A stretch of 57,262 nucleotides of DNA from JBCBSS01 sp039819065. GTDB taxonomy: Bacteria; Bacteroidota; Bacteroidia; Cytophagales; Cyclobacteriaceae. Location of the stretch: positions 1 to 57,262 of the forward strand of contig JBCBSS010000027.1 of assembly GCA_039819065.1 (NCBI GenBank), in the 5' to 3' direction. The notes beneath the pieces were generated by a model. The model did not search any database, was not told the DNA's origin, and worked only from the letters and a program-made list of their open reading frames with translations. This document shows positions 1 through 7,480 of this stretch, piece by piece. Both the position numbers and the translations under genes were made by a program. Numbering within the stretch: position 1 is the first letter of the stretch; each line of letters starts with the position of its first letter.

Positions 1-181
1 ATAACACAGACCCCTTATACGATGGCCCGATGACCTCAGCTACTGCTTTAAGATTAGCGTAATGCTCACCAAATGGGACTTGCGCTATGTTCTGAAGGAA
101 TATCCAGCTTTCAGGGATAGTGCGCACATCCATGGCTTCATTGGTGATCGAAAAGGCCATCGTATAAGGGGTCTGTGTTAT
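1..181. repeat. 27-bp perfect inverted repeat at the window edge (arms 1-27 and 155-181)
   Basis: Bases 1-27 are the exact reverse complement of bases 155-181. The inner arm encodes a plausible part of the second aldolase domain (around ITQTPYTMA). The outer arm sits at the extreme end of the sequence inside the same reading frame. A perfect 27-bp match over this distance is not expected by chance, and its position at the very end suggests a foldback or assembly overlap at a contig end rather than biology. Confidence 0.85.
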
Positions 182-1120
182 GATGATCGAGTTGACATCA
201 GGATATTTTTCATAGATTTTTTGATGCAGGATGGTTGACCTGCTCGGGATTTTTCCCTTTTCTCTTTTCCCTCCCCGAATCTGTACAATATCCTCATTTT
301 CTATATCCCATCGGTATTTATCCGCAGGCGTTATCAGAAAATCATTACCACGCCATCGGGCGGAAACAGTGCCGTGTGAGCCTATCATTAATTGCTGCCT
401 ACAAGCCCTTTTGATTAGCCTGGTGATCTTAGTTCGAATTTCAAGTTCATCGGAAGGATAACTAGCATCTTCAAATGCTGGAATATCGGCAGGGTTTATT
501 TTTTGAAATCGCTCGATTTGTTCGTTGTTGAGAATATTTGCTTTACCTACAGAGGCGGCAGCTATCAGTGTTTTGGCTGTAAATTCTAACGTTTCAAATC
601 TATTGAAAGCCTCTTTGATATCAGTGCCACCTACAACCACACCATGGTTTTCCATGATCACGGCATTTTTTCCAGCGGCAAATTCTTCTGCTATTTTATT
701 GCCTAATTCTTCACTTCCGGGTAGTGCATATTTAGCGTAGCCAATAGCACCGCAAACGTGCTTTGCCTGGGGAATCACATTAGTATTCGGTATTTGTCTT
801 ACCACACTGAAGGAAACCAGACCGGGCGGGTGTGCATGAATAACCGCCTTGATGTCCGGCCGGTTCTCATAAATGGCCTTATGAAATGGTAATTCTGAAG
901 AAGGCTTGTGCGGGCCATGTATATTCCCATCGGGGTCTAGGCTAATGATGTCACTACGGCGGAGTGAACCCTTGTCAATAGCCGATGGAGTCACCCAAAT
1001 AGTACCTGAGTCTTCTTTTATGGAGATATTGCCACCAGAAGTGGTGGTCATACGGCTATTGTATATTTTGTCAATAAACCGGATAATACTGTCCGAAGGA
1101 TGATTTAGGGATTGCTTCAT
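1..1120 (-). CDS. Class II aldolase/adducin family protein, two-domain, truncated by the window edge
   Basis: The reading frame opens at an ATG (1118-1120, minus strand) and stays open to base 1, so the C-terminus is missing; about 373 residues are visible. The N-terminal domain has the class II aldolase hallmarks: TTSGGNIS near residue 25, the zinc-ligand motif HAHPPG near residue 98 and ENHGVVVGG near residue 150. A second copy of the fold starts near residue 225 (RQQLMIGSHGTVSARW), but its HTHSP-like zinc motif reads TQTPY, so this half looks catalytically degenerate. Family members act on sugar phosphates such as fuculose or ribulose phosphate, or are non-catalytic relatives; the substrate cannot be told from sequence. 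No partner gene is visible. The last nine codons (bases 1-27) lie in a suspicious inverted repeat and may not be genuine. Confidence 0.85.
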   Translation of the reverse strand, partial: MKQSLNHPSDSIIRFIDKIYNSRMTTTSGGNISIKEDSGTIWVTPSAIDKGSLRRSDIISLDPDGNIHGPHKPSSELPFHKAIYENRPDIKAVIHAHPPGLVSFSVVRQIPNTNVIPQAKHVCGAIGYAKYALPGSEELGNKIAEEFAAGKNAVIMENHGVVVGGTDIKEAFNRFETLEFTAKTLIAAASVGKANILNNEQIERFQKINPADIPAFEDASYPSDELEIRTKITRLIKRACRQQLMIGSHGTVSARWRGNDFLITPADKYRWDIENEDIVQIRGGKREKGKIPSRSTILHQKIYEKYPDVNSIIITQTPYTMAFSITNEAMDVRTIPESWIFLQNIAQVPFGEHYANLKAVAEVIGPSYKGSVL

Positions 1121-1337
1121 TTTTGGTCATTTAAGAATCTAGAACTTAAGCAGATAAAACATTCCGTTTCAGTACTTGAAATTCGATCCCAAAAGAACTG
1201 ATTATTAATTCAATATAAATCCTGTAGTATCTGGTTCTCCTTGCAAGACTGAAGCACGCAATGGAAGTTTTAATAAGTACAGTGCCAGCCAATGCCAAAA
1301 AGACAAACTGTTCGCTAAAAAAGCTGTTTCATATAAG

Positions 1338-2354
1338 ATGGATTCGTTTACGCAAATAGCATTAGGCGCGGCAGTAGGAGAGGCTGTGGCCGGTAGAAAA
1401 CTTGGGAACAAAGCTTTATTATTTGGAGCCATTGCCGGTACGATTCCCGACCTGGATGTTTTCATCGGAAAACTAATGCATACGGTTGATGCTATAGATT
1501 TTCATCGGGGCATATCACATTCGATCGTTTTTGCTTTGTTGATTAGTCCTCTATTAGCGCTGATATTACAGCCAATCTACAAAAAGACTACAGCCACCTT
1601 CAAAGATTGGTTTTTGTTGTTTTTTCTTGGTTTCGTGACACACGCCTTGCTCGATGCCTTCACTACCTGGGGCACACAGCTTTTCTGGCCATTGGACTAT
1701 CGTGCTGCCTTTAAGAGTATTTTTGTAATTGACCCTCTGTATACACTTCCATTGACGATTTGCCTGGTTTGGTTGGCCTTTTTATCTAAGAGCAGTAAAA
1801 AGCGCCGCCGACTGAATAAAGTAGGCTTGACCATAAGCACAGTTTATTTGCTTTCTACCGTAGCAATAAAGCTATATGTCAATACCGTTTTTGAAGAAAC
1901 ATTTGCAAAGCAACAGCTAACAATCAATCGATACGAAACCAGGCCTGCGCCACTAAACACAGTGCTCTGGGCAGCAAATGCCGAGTCTGAAGAAGGTTTT
2001 TACGTTGGTTACTATTCCCTGTTCGATAAGAACAAAGACATTGATTTTTTCTATTTTCCTAAAAATGAGCATTTGATTGCACCCTATCAAAAGTATGAGA
2101 AAGTACAGCTGCTAATGAATATCAGTAATCAATGGTTTAATATTCAACCTCACCCTGAAGGTATTGTTTTTAACGACCTGCGGTTTGGGCAACGAACCGG
2201 CTGGACAAATAAAGACGGCGATTTCGTGTTCTCCTATCTTATCAGTTATGATAGTGAAGGTAACCTTCAAATACAGGAGATGGAAAAGGACTTCAGCGAC
2301 GGTAAAGCATTAATGTCTGCACTCGGTAAAAGGCTCATGGGAAATAAAGAGTAA
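1338..2354 (+). CDS. YdjM-family membrane-bound metal-dependent hydrolase
   Basis: This 338-residue protein begins MDSFTQIALGAAVGEAV and carries the features of the YdjM/LexA-binding inner-membrane hydrolase family. These are a Gly/Ala-rich first helix, the TIPDLDVF motif near residue 36 and HRGISHS near residue 57, whose His and Asp residues are proposed metal ligands, followed by several hydrophobic segments up to about residue 190. The C-terminal 130 residues are soluble and typical of the longer Bacteroidota versions. The family is predicted to be a membrane hydrolase; its substrate is not established. The gene is divergent from the aldolase at its left with about 217 bases between them, so it has its own promoter region. 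Length and start fit the family. Confidence 0.88.
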   Translation: MDSFTQIALGAAVGEAVAGRKLGNKALLFGAIAGTIPDLDVFIGKLMHTVDAIDFHRGISHSIVFALLISPLLALILQPIYKKTTATFKDWFLLFFLGFVTHALLDAFTTWGTQLFWPLDYRAAFKSIFVIDPLYTLPLTICLVWLAFLSKSSKKRRRLNKVGLTISTVYLLSTVAIKLYVNTVFEETFAKQQLTINRYETRPAPLNTVLWAANAESEEGFYVGYYSLFDKNKDIDFFYFPKNEHLIAPYQKYEKVQLLMNISNQWFNIQPHPEGIVFNDLRFGQRTGWTNKDGDFVFSYLISYDSEGNLQIQEMEKDFSDGKALMSALGKRLMGNKE

Positions 2355-2397
2355 GCATGCCCCATTATCTGTGATTGGGCTTTATCAAATTGACAAG

Positions 2398-2511
2398 CTA
2401 CTCCACTTGTGATTCAGATTCAATGAGGTTTCCTCCTCGCTTCATGCTAATTGCTCCAATCACACTCCTTAGGCTTTCAGTTAGCTCGTGGCCTTCAATA
2501 TTCTCTATTAA
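2398..2511 (-). pseudogene. Possible C-terminal remnant of a lost gene
   Basis: On the minus strand an open stretch of 37 codons runs between stop codons and reads like real protein (for example HELTESLRSVIGAIS and KRGGNLIESE) before a TAG stop. It has no start codon, and an AT-rich sequence with stops lies immediately upstream. I do not recognise the family. It may be the tail of a decayed gene; the alternative is a chance open frame, which at this length is quite possible. Confidence 0.25.
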
Positions 2512-2870
2512 TTATAATTTATAATTATCTATAGAATATACTTATTAATACGAGTAGGTTTTTATTGCTATAAAAATGAATATACCTATAAAAAATTTTT
2601 TCGTTAACGTCTCCATGATGACAAACAGCAACATTGTTCAAGTGCTTCTTTGTAGACGATAAGCACACAATCATTGTCATTTTACTCAAGAAGGAGTTTG
2701 GTGAGACAACCTATTTAACCTAATTAAAACAGGAAATCATATCCTTACATCTCAATAATCCTGCCTTCTGATATACAGATGAATTGACCACGGCCAACGC
2801 TAAGCCGTTATTGGCTTTTGCTAAATAAACAGCCTTGAATATTAATTTTTAAACCTTAAATAACCACAAA
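2512..2870. other. Gene-poor, AT-rich leader region of the first small peptide gene
   Basis: No supported gene. The stretch is AT-rich near 2500-2610. An imperfect hairpin lies at 2793-2815 (GCCAA...TTGGC) and is followed by TTTTG. It could be the end of an upstream transcript or part of the regulatory region for the peptide genes at 2871 and 3053. No clean -33/-7 promoter pair was found here. Confidence 0.4.
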
Positions 2871-3172
2871 ATGAAAAGAAGTATTTCAAATTTCGAGACC
2901 GACGGATTATCTACTAAGCAAATGGCTGAGCTGAATGGAGGTATGACACCTGGAATAACCGAATTAGGTACTGCTGTCGATGCATTAGAACAGGAAAAAC
3001 TAGCAGATTAAGCAATCATATTAAACATTTTTAAACCTTAAATAATCACAAAATGAAAAGTAGTATTTCAAATTTCGAAACAAACAAATTATCCATTAAA
3101 AAAATGGCTAAACTCAATGGAGGTATGACACCTGGTATTACTGAAGTGGGTACGGCCGTTGACGCGGATACA
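2846..3172 (+). repeat. Tandem duplication of leader-peptide gene unit (offset 182 bp)
   Basis: The segment from 2846 to about 2990 is repeated from 3028 to about 3172. It covers the last 25 bases before the start codon (nearly identical, TTTTTAAACCTTAAATAA then CACAAAATG), the leader codons and the start of the core. The copies differ mostly at silent sites or by conservative changes, whereas the sequence after the shared core motif is unrelated. This is a gene duplication followed by replacement or divergence of the 3' end. Confidence 0.85.
2871..3011 (+). CDS. Double-glycine leader peptide, putative secreted/RiPP-like precursor (copy 1)
   Basis: A 46-codon gene. Residues 1-24 form a leader containing SNFE, LSTKQMAELNGG and a Gly-Gly at 23-24, the arrangement cut by C39 peptidase-type exporters in bacteriocin and Bacteroidota GG-leader natural product precursors. 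The predicted core, residues 25-46, starts MTPGITELGTAVDA and ends in an acidic tail (EQEKLAD). Two paralogues at 3053 and 3778 conserve the leader and the T-E-x-G-T-x-V-D core motif, which argues strongly that it is translated. An A-rich stretch precedes the ATG, as is common where Shine-Dalgarno sites are weak. No modifying enzyme or C39 transporter is in the window, so modification and export are inference. A plain secreted signal peptide is an alternative. Confidence 0.72.
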   Translation: MKRSISNFETDGLSTKQMAELNGGMTPGITELGTAVDALEQEKLAD

Positions 3173-3211
3173 GCCAAAAGGAACGGCCAAGGAAAGAAGC
3201 AGAAACACTAA
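3053..3211 (+). CDS. Double-glycine leader peptide, putative secreted/RiPP-like precursor (copy 2)
   Basis: A 52-codon tandem paralogue of the gene at 2871, starting 41 bases after its stop and probably on the same transcript. The leader (SNFETNKLS, then MAKLNGG at 18-24) aligns residue for residue with copy 1. The core begins MTPGITEVGTAVDAD and then diverges into a basic, Gln/Lys-rich tail ending in KKQKH, the opposite charge to copy 1. This fits a conserved export leader plus a conserved core motif with a free C-terminal end. A strong terminator follows at 3223. The peptide has no cysteine, so thioether rings are not possible; Thr, Glu and Asp side chains remain available. Function unknown. 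Confidence 0.72.
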   Translation: MKSSISNFETNKLSIKKMAKLNGGMTPGITEVGTAVDADTAKRNGQGKKQKH

Positions 3212-3222
3212 CCTATAATCAA

Positions 3223-3252
3223 GAGGAGGTGCGCTAGGCACCTTCTTTTTTT
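3223..3252 (+). terminator. Rho-independent terminator of the two tandem peptide genes
   Basis: A stem of AGGTGC and GCACCT with flanking G-T pairs and a short GCTAG loop is followed by seven T residues. It begins 12 bases after the stop of the second peptide gene and closes that transcription unit. Confidence 0.85.
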
Positions 3253-3267
3253 GAATTATACCTCACA

Positions 3268-3422
3268 AAGGGCTGGTTCAAAGGTCAGTCATTTCGAAGT
3301 TGGGAGAAATCTATCACAATTTAAAGTGTCTCTTGTTTAGAGAGATAAATCTCTCTCCTGTCTGCCGACAAAGGAAGGTTGCACTCGAAATAGTCGTTGA
3401 GAACGGCTTTTGAGACAACTCT
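3268..3422. repeat. Degenerate MITE-like inverted repeat
   Basis: The left end (GGCTGGTTCAAAGG, then GTCATTTCGAAG and GAGAAATCTAT) is imperfectly complementary to the right end, which on the minus strand reads GTTGTCTCAAAAGCC, then CTATTTCGAGTGC and GAGAGATTTAT. A small inner hairpin, GAGAGATAAATCTCTC, lies near 3339-3356. The layout resembles the dispersed foldback elements common between genes in Cytophagales. No open frame. Confidence 0.5.
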
Positions 3423-3529
3423 TAATTTTTTATTAAATCCGATAAACCACCGACTAGCCTCTCCAAGACGCACCATATCTGACCCCGTATTAACCCTTCC
3501 TTAAAAAACCCTTCGGTTGAACTTTATAA

Positions 3530-3670
3530 GCAATTGGACTTGTTGTAAGAAAACTCAAGAAACTAGAATTGCTCACACCTCAATTGATGGAATGCTTGAC
3601 CATTAAGTTTAAAGAATACTATATGGATATAGGGTTATTTAGACGGCCCAACCAATCAAAAAAGCATTAA
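3530..3670 (+). pseudogene. Possible C-terminal remnant of a lost gene
   Basis: After a TAA stop there are 46 open codons ending in TAA. They read as plausible protein (LVVRKLKKLELLTPQ, then KFKEYYMDIGLF) but have no ATG before the middle and no promoter. I do not recognise the family. Lying between the second and third peptide genes, it could be the tail of a decayed processing or transport gene, but nothing in its sequence shows that. Confidence 0.25.
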
Positions 3671-3712
3671 TTGTCGCCTAGACTCATCTCAAGAATAAAA
3701 AATATCATCAAT

Positions 3713-3743
3713 TTTGTATTAATACTTAATATTATTCTATTTG
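3713..3743 (+). promoter_or_regulatory. Bacteroidota-type promoter of the third peptide gene
   Basis: TTTG at 3713-3716 and TCTATTTG at 3736-3743 match the Bacteroidota -33 (TTTG) and -7 (TAnnTTTG) elements, the second at seven of eight positions, with the usual 19-base spacing. Transcription would start near 3748, giving a leader of about 30 bases before the ATG at 3778. Confidence 0.5.
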
Positions 3744-3777
3744 TAATCTTATTTTAATAAAAAACAACAATAATAAA

Positions 3778-3897
3778 ATGGAAAAAGGTATTTTAAATTT
3801 CGAAGCAAACAAATTATCCACTAAAGAGATGGCTGAACTAAATGGAGGTATGCAGCCTGCAACTACGGAGGTTGGTACGGAGGTGGATTGCCTGTAA
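3778..3897 (+). CDS. Double-glycine leader peptide, putative secreted/RiPP-like precursor (copy 3)
   Basis: A 39-codon gene with the same leader as copies 1 and 2 (NFEANKLSTKEMAELNGG, ending at residue 24) and the shortest core, MQPATTEVGTEVDCL. It is the only one of the three with a cysteine, next to last. Conserved residues in all cores are M25, P27, T30, E31, G33, T34, V36 and D37. It has its own promoter candidate (3713-3743) and its own terminator (3966-3991), so it is a separate transcription unit. The absence of any tail after the shared motif suggests that T-E-x-G-T-x-V-D is the functional minimum. Whether it is modified, exported as a bacteriocin or acts as a signal is not known. Confidence 0.68.
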   Translation: MEKGILNFEANKLSTKEMAELNGGMQPATTEVGTEVDCL

Positions 3898-3965
3898 AGC
3901 CAATCTTCAGGAAAAGGAAACGAAAAGAAAAAAGGACACTACAAATAGTAGCCTTAGGTTTGAAG

Positions 3966-3991
3966 AAGGTGCATCTTGCACCTTTTTTTTT
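3966..3991 (+). terminator. Rho-independent terminator of the third peptide gene
   Basis: A perfect 8-bp stem, AAGGTGCA / TGCACCTT, with a TCT loop merges into nine consecutive T residues. It lies about 70 bases after the stop codon. The same GGTGC/GCACC core is found in the terminator at 3223. Confidence 0.88.
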
Positions 3992-4195
3992 AACTGACTC
4001 AAACCTCAAATGATCAACTCCAATCTAGACTTATTAGACAACATCTCCTCTAAAAGCCTTTTTAAATGGCTTATCCGTAGTTCCTCCCTCAAGCACACTG
4101 CATATTCCAACTTTTCTTCATTTCCAAAGCTTCTTTTTCGTATATTATCTCTAATTACTGTAGGGGGTAATTGCCAAAACTGAATTTCTAACCAC

Positions 4196-7171
4196 ATGAA
4201 AAAGAGCGTGTTACTTAAGCGTACCGGCACTCGCCTACGTGCCTGGTGCTACTTCTTTTTTATCTGCACGGCCACGTTTGGCCAATCCAAAACCGATAGC
4301 CTGCAAGCAGTTTTGCAAACCGCAAGCACTGACTCCCTCAAAGTGGAGATCATGCATCAATTGTTTGAGGAGTACTTATACCAATCTCCGTCCAAAGCGC
4401 GCGAGACCATTCTGCAATCCATATCATTAGCCGAGAAAAGCGAATTACCTCAACTATTGGTCAACGGTATTAACAATTATGCTGATTACTTGTACCGAAA
4501 AGCTAGTTATGATTCCGCCATATTCGAATATGAAAGATCGATCTTATTGGCTGAGAGAGCAGGATACAATCTTGGAAAGACTGAGGCATTGATAGGACTT
4601 GGAAACACCTACTTGAACAAGGGGAATCCTGATAAAGCACTGGAATATCAAGAGCAAAATATCGAGCTTTCCAGGCAGATTGGTGACTTGGATGGCGTCG
4701 CTAGCTCATACAACAATATGGGCAACATTTATAATGAATTGGGTGAATACACCAAAGCGATGGAACATTACATATTATCCTCGAAACAATATATTGAACT
4801 AGGTGATGAAAAAAGTATTGGCATAACCAAGGCCAATATTGGCATGATACACGGCAAGCTCGATAATTATGAAGAAGCTATTCGATACTACTCAGAGAGC
4901 GATAGTCTATTTAAGAAGACCGCATTTATACCCGGTCGAGTTTTCGTACTTAAGAATATGGCCACCATCTCAAAAAATACCAGGAATTTCAAGCAAGCAA
5001 TACAGTATAACCTACAAGCCCGAGAAAGCTATCAAAAAATGGGACACAGGCGTGAAGAAGGGCAAGTAGAACATAGTATTGCCAATATTTACTGGGAGCA
5101 GGATGATCTAAAAAGTGCTTTGCCACATTATCAGCAAGCGTACGCCATCGCCACCGAAATACAGGATTCTATAAGTATTGCTATGACCAGTCAGGCGCTT
5201 GGAGCGTGCTATTTGGCTCTGGGAAAGCATAGTGACGCGCTGAAATACTCAAAACAAGCTTCTGATATTGCTACAGCAGCAGGTATTAAACTTACTGTAA
5301 TGGACGCTTATAAAACTCTGGCCAAGTCATACTACCGTCAGAACGAATTTCGGGAAGCTTATGACAACCTTATGGCGCATCTGGAGTTGAGGGACAGCTT
5401 GTACACGATGGAAAAGAGGGACCTTGCCAGTGACATTGAGGCTAAGTATCAAAATGAGCAGAAGGCGCAGGAAATAGCCCTATTAGAATCAGAAAACGAC
5501 CTCCAAACACTACAAATAGATAAAAGGGAAAACGAACGGAATTACCTTATTGCTTTTGCGGCTGTGTCGCTCATACTGATTGGACTCGTTTATAACCAAT
5601 ATCGCATTAAACAAAAAGCGAATACCAAGCTCAAAGAACTTGATCATTTGAAGTCAGACTTCTTTGCCAATATCTCCCACGAATTCCGCACACCACTGAG
5701 CCTTATTATGGGGCCGTTGAAAGAGAAAATTATAGCTACAAAGAGTCCAAAAGATAAAGCACAATTGGAAATGATGTATCGGAATGCTGACAGGCTTTAC
5801 CAACTCATCAACCAATTACTCGACCTTTCTAAACTAGAAGATGGCAAACTGACGCTACAAAAAAGCAAAGTGAATGTCTGCAAGTATTTCCGTGTGATCG
5901 CTGCTTCCTTTACTTCTCTGGCAGAATATAAACAGATAGCATTCAAGTGCCTGATACCTGAAAGCACTATCGAAGTCGAGTTTGATAAGGAGATAGTAGA
6001 GAAAGCTTCAAACAACCTCCTATCCAACGCCTTCAAATTCACTCCTGAAGGAGGAAGTGTAACATTGGCGGTATCAGTGGAAAAGCGAAGCCTTGTAATA
6101 AAAGTATCAGATTCTGGTCCGGGAATAAGACAAGAAGATCAAACAAAAGTATTCGATCGCTTTTATCAAACCCCGGGTGCCGAAAAATTAGGAACTGGAA
6201 TTGGCCTAGCCCTGACCAAGGAATTGGTAGAGCTTCATCAGGGCACTATCTCACTGGAAAGCAAACCCCAGGAAGGATCGACTTTTATTGTTAGAATTCC
6301 GATTGAAAAAGTGGATGAAATCAAGGCTAACGAAGAAGTAGTCGTCAACAAACTGGAAGGAATTTCTATTCCGAAGAGCGAGGAATACAGCGATGAAGAA
6401 TCTACAATCGAAGGACCAAAGATACTCGTGGTTGAAGACAACCCCGACCTACAAGATTACCTGGGAGAGTTGATGGGTAAGCAGTACAAGATTTACAAGG
6501 CAGGAAATGGAGAGGAAGGAATTAAAATGGCCAAAGAAATCATACCTGATCTTATCATCAGTGACGTGATGATGCCGATCAAAAGTGGTATGGAAGTTTG
6601 TGATGAACTGAAGAATGCTTTGGAAACGAATCACATTCCCATCGTGCTACTCACAGCACGCGCGGACCAGGAGAGTAAACTGAAAGGATTAACCACCGGG
6701 GCGGACGTTTATTTACAAAAGCCATTTGACCCTCAAGAACTGAGTGTTATAGTATCTAATCTCCTTGAACAACGGGTGAAACTCAAGGAGAAATACGCCA
6801 AGTTGATCCAGTTGGCACCTGAAGAAATTGAAATCACTAGCAATCAAGAGATATTCTTGCAGCAAGTCATGAAGATAGTCAACGAACATCTGGATAATCC
6901 GGAGTTCTCTGTGGAGCAATTTTGCAAAGAGACAGGCTTAAGCCGTATGCAACTGCATCGTAAGCTATCGAGCTTGACAGGGTTTTCAACAACAGCCTTC
7001 ATTCGTCATCAAAGAGTACTGCGCGCCGCTAAACTGTTGGAATCCGGTATGCCAGTTTCAGATGTTGCCTATGCCACAGGTTTTGGAAGTCTTTCTTACT
7101 TTACAAATGTGTTTAAGAAAGAACATGGGGTAACGCCATCGGCTTATGCAGAGAGTAAGGTTAATGGGTAG
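4196..7171 (+). CDS. Hybrid two-component system sensor kinase/AraC-type regulator with TPR sensor domain
   Basis: A 991-residue one-protein two-component system. Order: signal peptide (residues 1-29, ending CTATFGQ), about nine tetratricopeptide repeats (about 45-420), a coiled segment, a membrane helix near 451-470, and a HisKA domain with the phospho-accepting His in SHEFRTPLS (about 494). An HATPase domain follows (NNLLSNAFKF, DSGPGI, GTGIGLALTKEL), then a receiver domain (ILVVEDNPDLQDY, phospho-Asp in IISDVMMP, KPFDP Lys) and a C-terminal AraC helix-turn-helix. All catalytic motifs are intact. The periplasmic TPR array replaces the Reg_prop propeller of classical HTCS, so it probably senses a protein, peptide or envelope signal rather than a glycan. 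Its targets are unknown; the peptide genes upstream and the secreted-protein block downstream are the obvious candidates. Confidence 0.95.
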   Translation: MKKSVLLKRTGTRLRAWCYFFFICTATFGQSKTDSLQAVLQTASTDSLKVEIMHQLFEEYLYQSPSKARETILQSISLAEKSELPQLLVNGINNYADYLYRKASYDSAIFEYERSILLAERAGYNLGKTEALIGLGNTYLNKGNPDKALEYQEQNIELSRQIGDLDGVASSYNNMGNIYNELGEYTKAMEHYILSSKQYIELGDEKSIGITKANIGMIHGKLDNYEEAIRYYSESDSLFKKTAFIPGRVFVLKNMATISKNTRNFKQAIQYNLQARESYQKMGHRREEGQVEHSIANIYWEQDDLKSALPHYQQAYAIATEIQDSISIAMTSQALGACYLALGKHSDALKYSKQASDIATAAGIKLTVMDAYKTLAKSYYRQNEFREAYDNLMAHLELRDSLYTMEKRDLASDIEAKYQNEQKAQEIALLESENDLQTLQIDKRENERNYLIAFAAVSLILIGLVYNQYRIKQKANTKLKELDHLKSDFFANISHEFRTPLSLIMGPLKEKIIATKSPKDKAQLEMMYRNADRLYQLINQLLDLSKLEDGKLTLQKSKVNVCKYFRVIAASFTSLAEYKQIAFKCLIPESTIEVEFDKEIVEKASNNLLSNAFKFTPEGGSVTLAVSVEKRSLVIKVSDSGPGIRQEDQTKVFDRFYQTPGAEKLGTGIGLALTKELVELHQGTISLESKPQEGSTFIVRIPIEKVDEIKANEEVVVNKLEGISIPKSEEYSDEESTIEGPKILVVEDNPDLQDYLGELMGKQYKIYKAGNGEEGIKMAKEIIPDLIISDVMMPIKSGMEVCDELKNALETNHIPIVLLTARADQESKLKGLTTGADVYLQKPFDPQELSVIVSNLLEQRVKLKEKYAKLIQLAPEEIEITSNQEIFLQQVMKIVNEHLDNPEFSVEQFCKETGLSRMQLHRKLSSLTGFSTTAFIRHQRVLRAAKLLESGMPVSDVAYATGFGSLSYFTNVFKKEHGVTPSAYAESKVNG

Positions 7172-7181
7172 GAAATTAGAA

Positions 7182-7322
7182 TGTCATTACGCGGAGTGAG
7201 GTACGAACGACAAAGTAATCCCGAAGTAGTGAGCGGAAATTGATGAAGTAGGACAATCTAAGTGAAGTGCTTCAAGCTTCGGGATCGCTTCTTCTCTCGT
7301 ACCTCGTTCATCGCGATGACAG
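7182..7322. repeat. Intergenic foldback (MITE-like) element
   Basis: The ends, TGTCATTACGCGGAGTGAGG and (minus strand) TGTCATCGCGATGAACGAGG, both followed by TACGA, form an imperfect inverted repeat of about 25 bases. Inner sequences AATCCCGAAG and CTTCGGGAT also pair. The whole 141-base unit would fold into one long hairpin. Such GTCAT...GAGGTACGA elements are typical dispersed intergenic repeats of Bacteroidota. The rest of the gap to 7480 holds nothing else that I can support. Confidence 0.7.
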
Positions 7323-7480
7323 AATAAAATGTGAAGTCACCACAGAATGTCTCACTCATATGTGTATTATACGCTTCTAAAACTCTCAAAAACCCACATT
7401 CCCATCCCAATGTTACATTTGAATAAAAGAATGATACATATGATAAAACGATAATTTCAGTCTGATCTCATTTTTGGTTT

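Noticed and set aside
2581..2665. Short open frame starting near 2577 with 28 codons
   Set aside because: AT-rich sequence, no leader similarity to the peptide family, no promoter or terminator.
4009..4182. Plus-strand open frame of 57 codons before the regulator
   Set aside because: It starts after a terminator but has no promoter, no leader features and no resemblance to the three peptide genes.
4006..4230. Open frame of 74 codons on the minus strand
   Set aside because: It overlaps the start of the hybrid regulator, has no recognisable features and no terminator or promoter of its own.
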